In this document: positions 5,293 through 5,894 of the stretch, piece after piece
How the letters are laid out: each line of letters begins with the position of its first letter
How positions within the stretch are numbered: the first letter of the stretch is position 1
Assembly (NCBI GenBank): GCA_020346965.1
Contig: CP070793.1
Location: forward strand, 1,306,040-1,311,933
Direction: 5' to 3'
Source: Chloroflexota bacterium
Lineage (GTDB): Bacteria; Chloroflexota; Dehalococcoidia; GIF9; AB-539-J10
DNA length: 5,894 nt
Program-made: the position numbers and the translations under genes
Notes under the pieces: generated by a model
Seen by the model: the letters and a program-made list of their open reading frames with translations, nothing else
Told to the model about the DNA's origin: nothing
Database searches by the model: none

Positions 5293-5442
5293 TTACCAGC
5301 ACGTGAGCCAGGGTATGATTGAAACACCCAATGCCACAGCTACAATTGCCCCGACTATCAGACCTATTCCCAGGCTAATAAGAAACATGCGCCACCACAA
5401 TCCCCAGGCTAGCTTCCAAGTCGGCTTAACCTCGTTATCCAT
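5293..5442 (-). CDS. 49-residue single-span membrane protein
   Basis: A short gene reads MDNEVKPTWKLAWGLWWRMF, then one hydrophobic, Gly/Val/Ile-rich helix (about residues 19-46), and ends IPWLTCW. The N-terminus is charged, then rich in tryptophan (Trp9, 13, 16, 17), typical of a membrane-interface anchor. Lys6, Lys10 and Arg18 suggest a cytoplasmic N-terminus. Evidence that it is real: AAGGAG (5452-5457) 9 bases before the ATG, a consensus promoter about 80 bases upstream, and hydrophobic periodicity in this frame only. The plus-strand frame over the same bases (5303-5488) lacks any start signal. I recall uncharacterised short proteins with a KPTWxLAWGLWWRM start, so a homologous family probably exists, but I know no function. 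The KPTWK phrase loosely resembles the TWKP start of the 105-residue protein. It may be complete, or shortened by the TAA after Cys-Trp. Confidence 0.72.
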   Translation of the reverse strand: MDNEVKPTWKLAWGLWWRMFLISLGIGLIVGAIVAVALGVSIIPWLTCW

Positions 5443-5519
5443 CCGTTCTTTCTCCTTTCCTTATTTCGCTATAGGCTGGGTTCTCTAATTAACTAGTAGT
5501 TTATGTGATTCTTCAATCC

Positions 5520-5549
5520 ATTATACGTATAGCTATTACTCGATGTCAA
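5520..5549 (-). promoter_or_regulatory. Full-consensus sigma70 promoter of the 49-residue gene
   Basis: On the minus strand, TTGACA (5544-5549) and TATAAT (5520-5525) both match consensus exactly, with an 18-base spacer. The start is expected near 5513, giving a leader of about 70 nt with an SD at its end. The perfect palindrome TATACGTATA (5522-5531) overlaps the -10, and ATAGCTAT (5529-5536) adjoins it. These could be operator sites. Confidence 0.7.
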
Positions 5550-5601
5550 TATAGTTACGGGATTGTTCATTAAATTGTTTCTGGTCAGCTTATTGAATCA
5601 T

Positions 5602-5635
5602 GAGCGGCGCCCCAGAACCGACTGGTTTGGCACTC
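5602..5635. other. Possible hairpin downstream of elp3
   Basis: CCA-g-AACC (5612-5619) can pair with GGTTTGG (5624-5630) around a GACT loop, with one bulged base, and GAG/CTC (5602-5604/5633-5635) can close it. It lies about 50 bases past the elp3 stop. No U-run follows on either strand, so an intrinsic terminator is not supported. The rest of 5550-5686 shows no gene. Confidence 0.2.
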
Positions 5636-5686
5636 GACTTGGTAGCATGAATTTACAGAAACTCTTTACGCAAGCTTCTAAGTAGC

Positions 5687-5894
5687 TTAAATAAGCTTTT
5701 TAACCATGTAAGCGCCTTCCAGAACATAATCAAGCGACCGGTAATATTCCCTGGCTCCGACGCCACTAAGCACTGATAATCTATCTGCATTGAATTCTCC
5801 CCTGGTGATTCTTTCTGCCTCATGCAACAGCCTTTCACCTAGACCCTGATGTTGAACGGCTCTCTCGTGCCTCCCGCCCAGGGGAACTTCGGAA
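5687..5894 (-). CDS. elp3: Elp3-type tRNA uridine-34 modification enzyme, C-terminal end (partial)
   Basis: The last 68 codons of a gene entering from the right edge are open to a TAA at 5687-5689, with one extra base at the edge. The fragment shows the GNAT acetyltransferase end of Elp3: QHQGLGERLLHEAERI (about fragment residues 14-29), with the acetyl-CoA-binding Q-x-x-G-x-G, then LSVLSGVGAREYYRSLDYVL (39-58), then EGAYMVKKL at the end. Elp3 joins a radical SAM core to this domain and makes the carboxymethyl-type modification of wobble uridine in tRNA. Only the acetyltransferase tail is visible here. A different minus-strand frame over the same bases, starting with GTG at 5838, encodes 61 codons with no recognisable motif and is a shadow. 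The identification rests on remembered Elp3 C-terminal signatures. A stand-alone GNAT protein is the main alternative. Confidence 0.85.
   Translation of the reverse strand, partial: SEVPLGGRHERAVQHQGLGERLLHEAERITRGEFNADRLSVLSGVGAREYYRSLDYVLEGAYMVKKLI

Noticed and set aside
4942..5322. 126-codon plus-strand ORF with several Cys and His residues
   Set aside because: It is antisense to the 105-residue gene, runs into the 49-residue gene, and has no promoter or SD. The Cys/His-containing stretch follows no known metal-binding spacing.
5303..5488. 61-codon plus-strand ORF
   Set aside because: It is the antisense shadow of the 49-residue gene and its leader. There is no start signal on the plus strand.
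5602..5640. Possible tRNA-like segment
   Set aside because: There is no T-loop consensus (GGTTCGAATCC type), no anticodon arm and no 7-bp acceptor stem.
5600..5650. 16-codon ORFs on both strands around the downstream hairpin
   Set aside because: Both are too short, lack SDs, and have no recognisable homology. The region is better described as possible RNA structure.
5682..5700. AGCTTA-AA-TAAGCT inverted repeat followed by T's on the plus strand
   Set aside because: It resembles an intrinsic terminator, but no plus-strand gene leads into it. The stem is A/T-rich with a 2-4-base loop, and it overlaps the elp3 stop codon.
5653..5838. 61-codon minus-strand ORF with GTG start
   Set aside because: It overlaps the Elp3 C-terminus in another frame, has a stop immediately before the GTG, no SD and no recognisable motif.

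Overview
This looks like a bacterial chromosome segment of moderate base composition (mid-40s % G+C by eye, not counted). Consensus-like sigma70 promoters and clear Shine-Dalgarno (SD) sites argue for a bacterium over an archaeon. Several genes look leaderless or nearly so. Together with a split transketolase, an Elp3 ending in a GNAT domain and many tiny membrane proteins, this would fit an anaerobic, sediment-type lineage such as Chloroflexota/Dehalococcoidia. That placement is an inference and is weak. No tRNA, rRNA, CRISPR array, insertion sequence or phage gene is visible.

Left part (1-2525, all minus strand): a HAD-superfamily phosphatase-like gene lies upstream of a two-gene transketolase operon. 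The operon encodes the thiamine-diphosphate-binding N-terminal subunit and then, after 2 bases, the pyrimidine-binding/C-terminal subunit. Together they make the two-polypeptide form of the enzyme of the non-oxidative pentose phosphate pathway. The tkt operon has its own promoter.

Middle (2526-3952): a 77-bp region carries back-to-back promoters. They serve the HAD gene (minus) and a plus-strand radical SAM gene whose cysteine motif is CX4CX2C. The predicted transcription start of the radical SAM gene falls on its ATG. Downstream is a candidate 38-residue ORF preceded by an exact TTGACA.

Right part (3953-5894, all minus strand): a run of four small membrane proteins of 133, 99, 105 and 49 residues. 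The 133- and 99-residue genes are tandem paralogues sharing a C-terminal acidic/NTR-type tail. The 49-residue gene has an exact TTGACA-18-TATAAT promoter and an SD. At the right edge is the C-terminal end of an Elp3-type tRNA uridine-34 modification enzyme, readable only in a frame that runs off the window.

The left half holds ordinary central metabolism. The most unusual content is the leaderless divergent promoter pair, the radical SAM variant and the cluster of uncharacterised small membrane proteins with elaborate start regions. I see no convincing multi-gene novel system such as a defence island or biosynthetic cluster.
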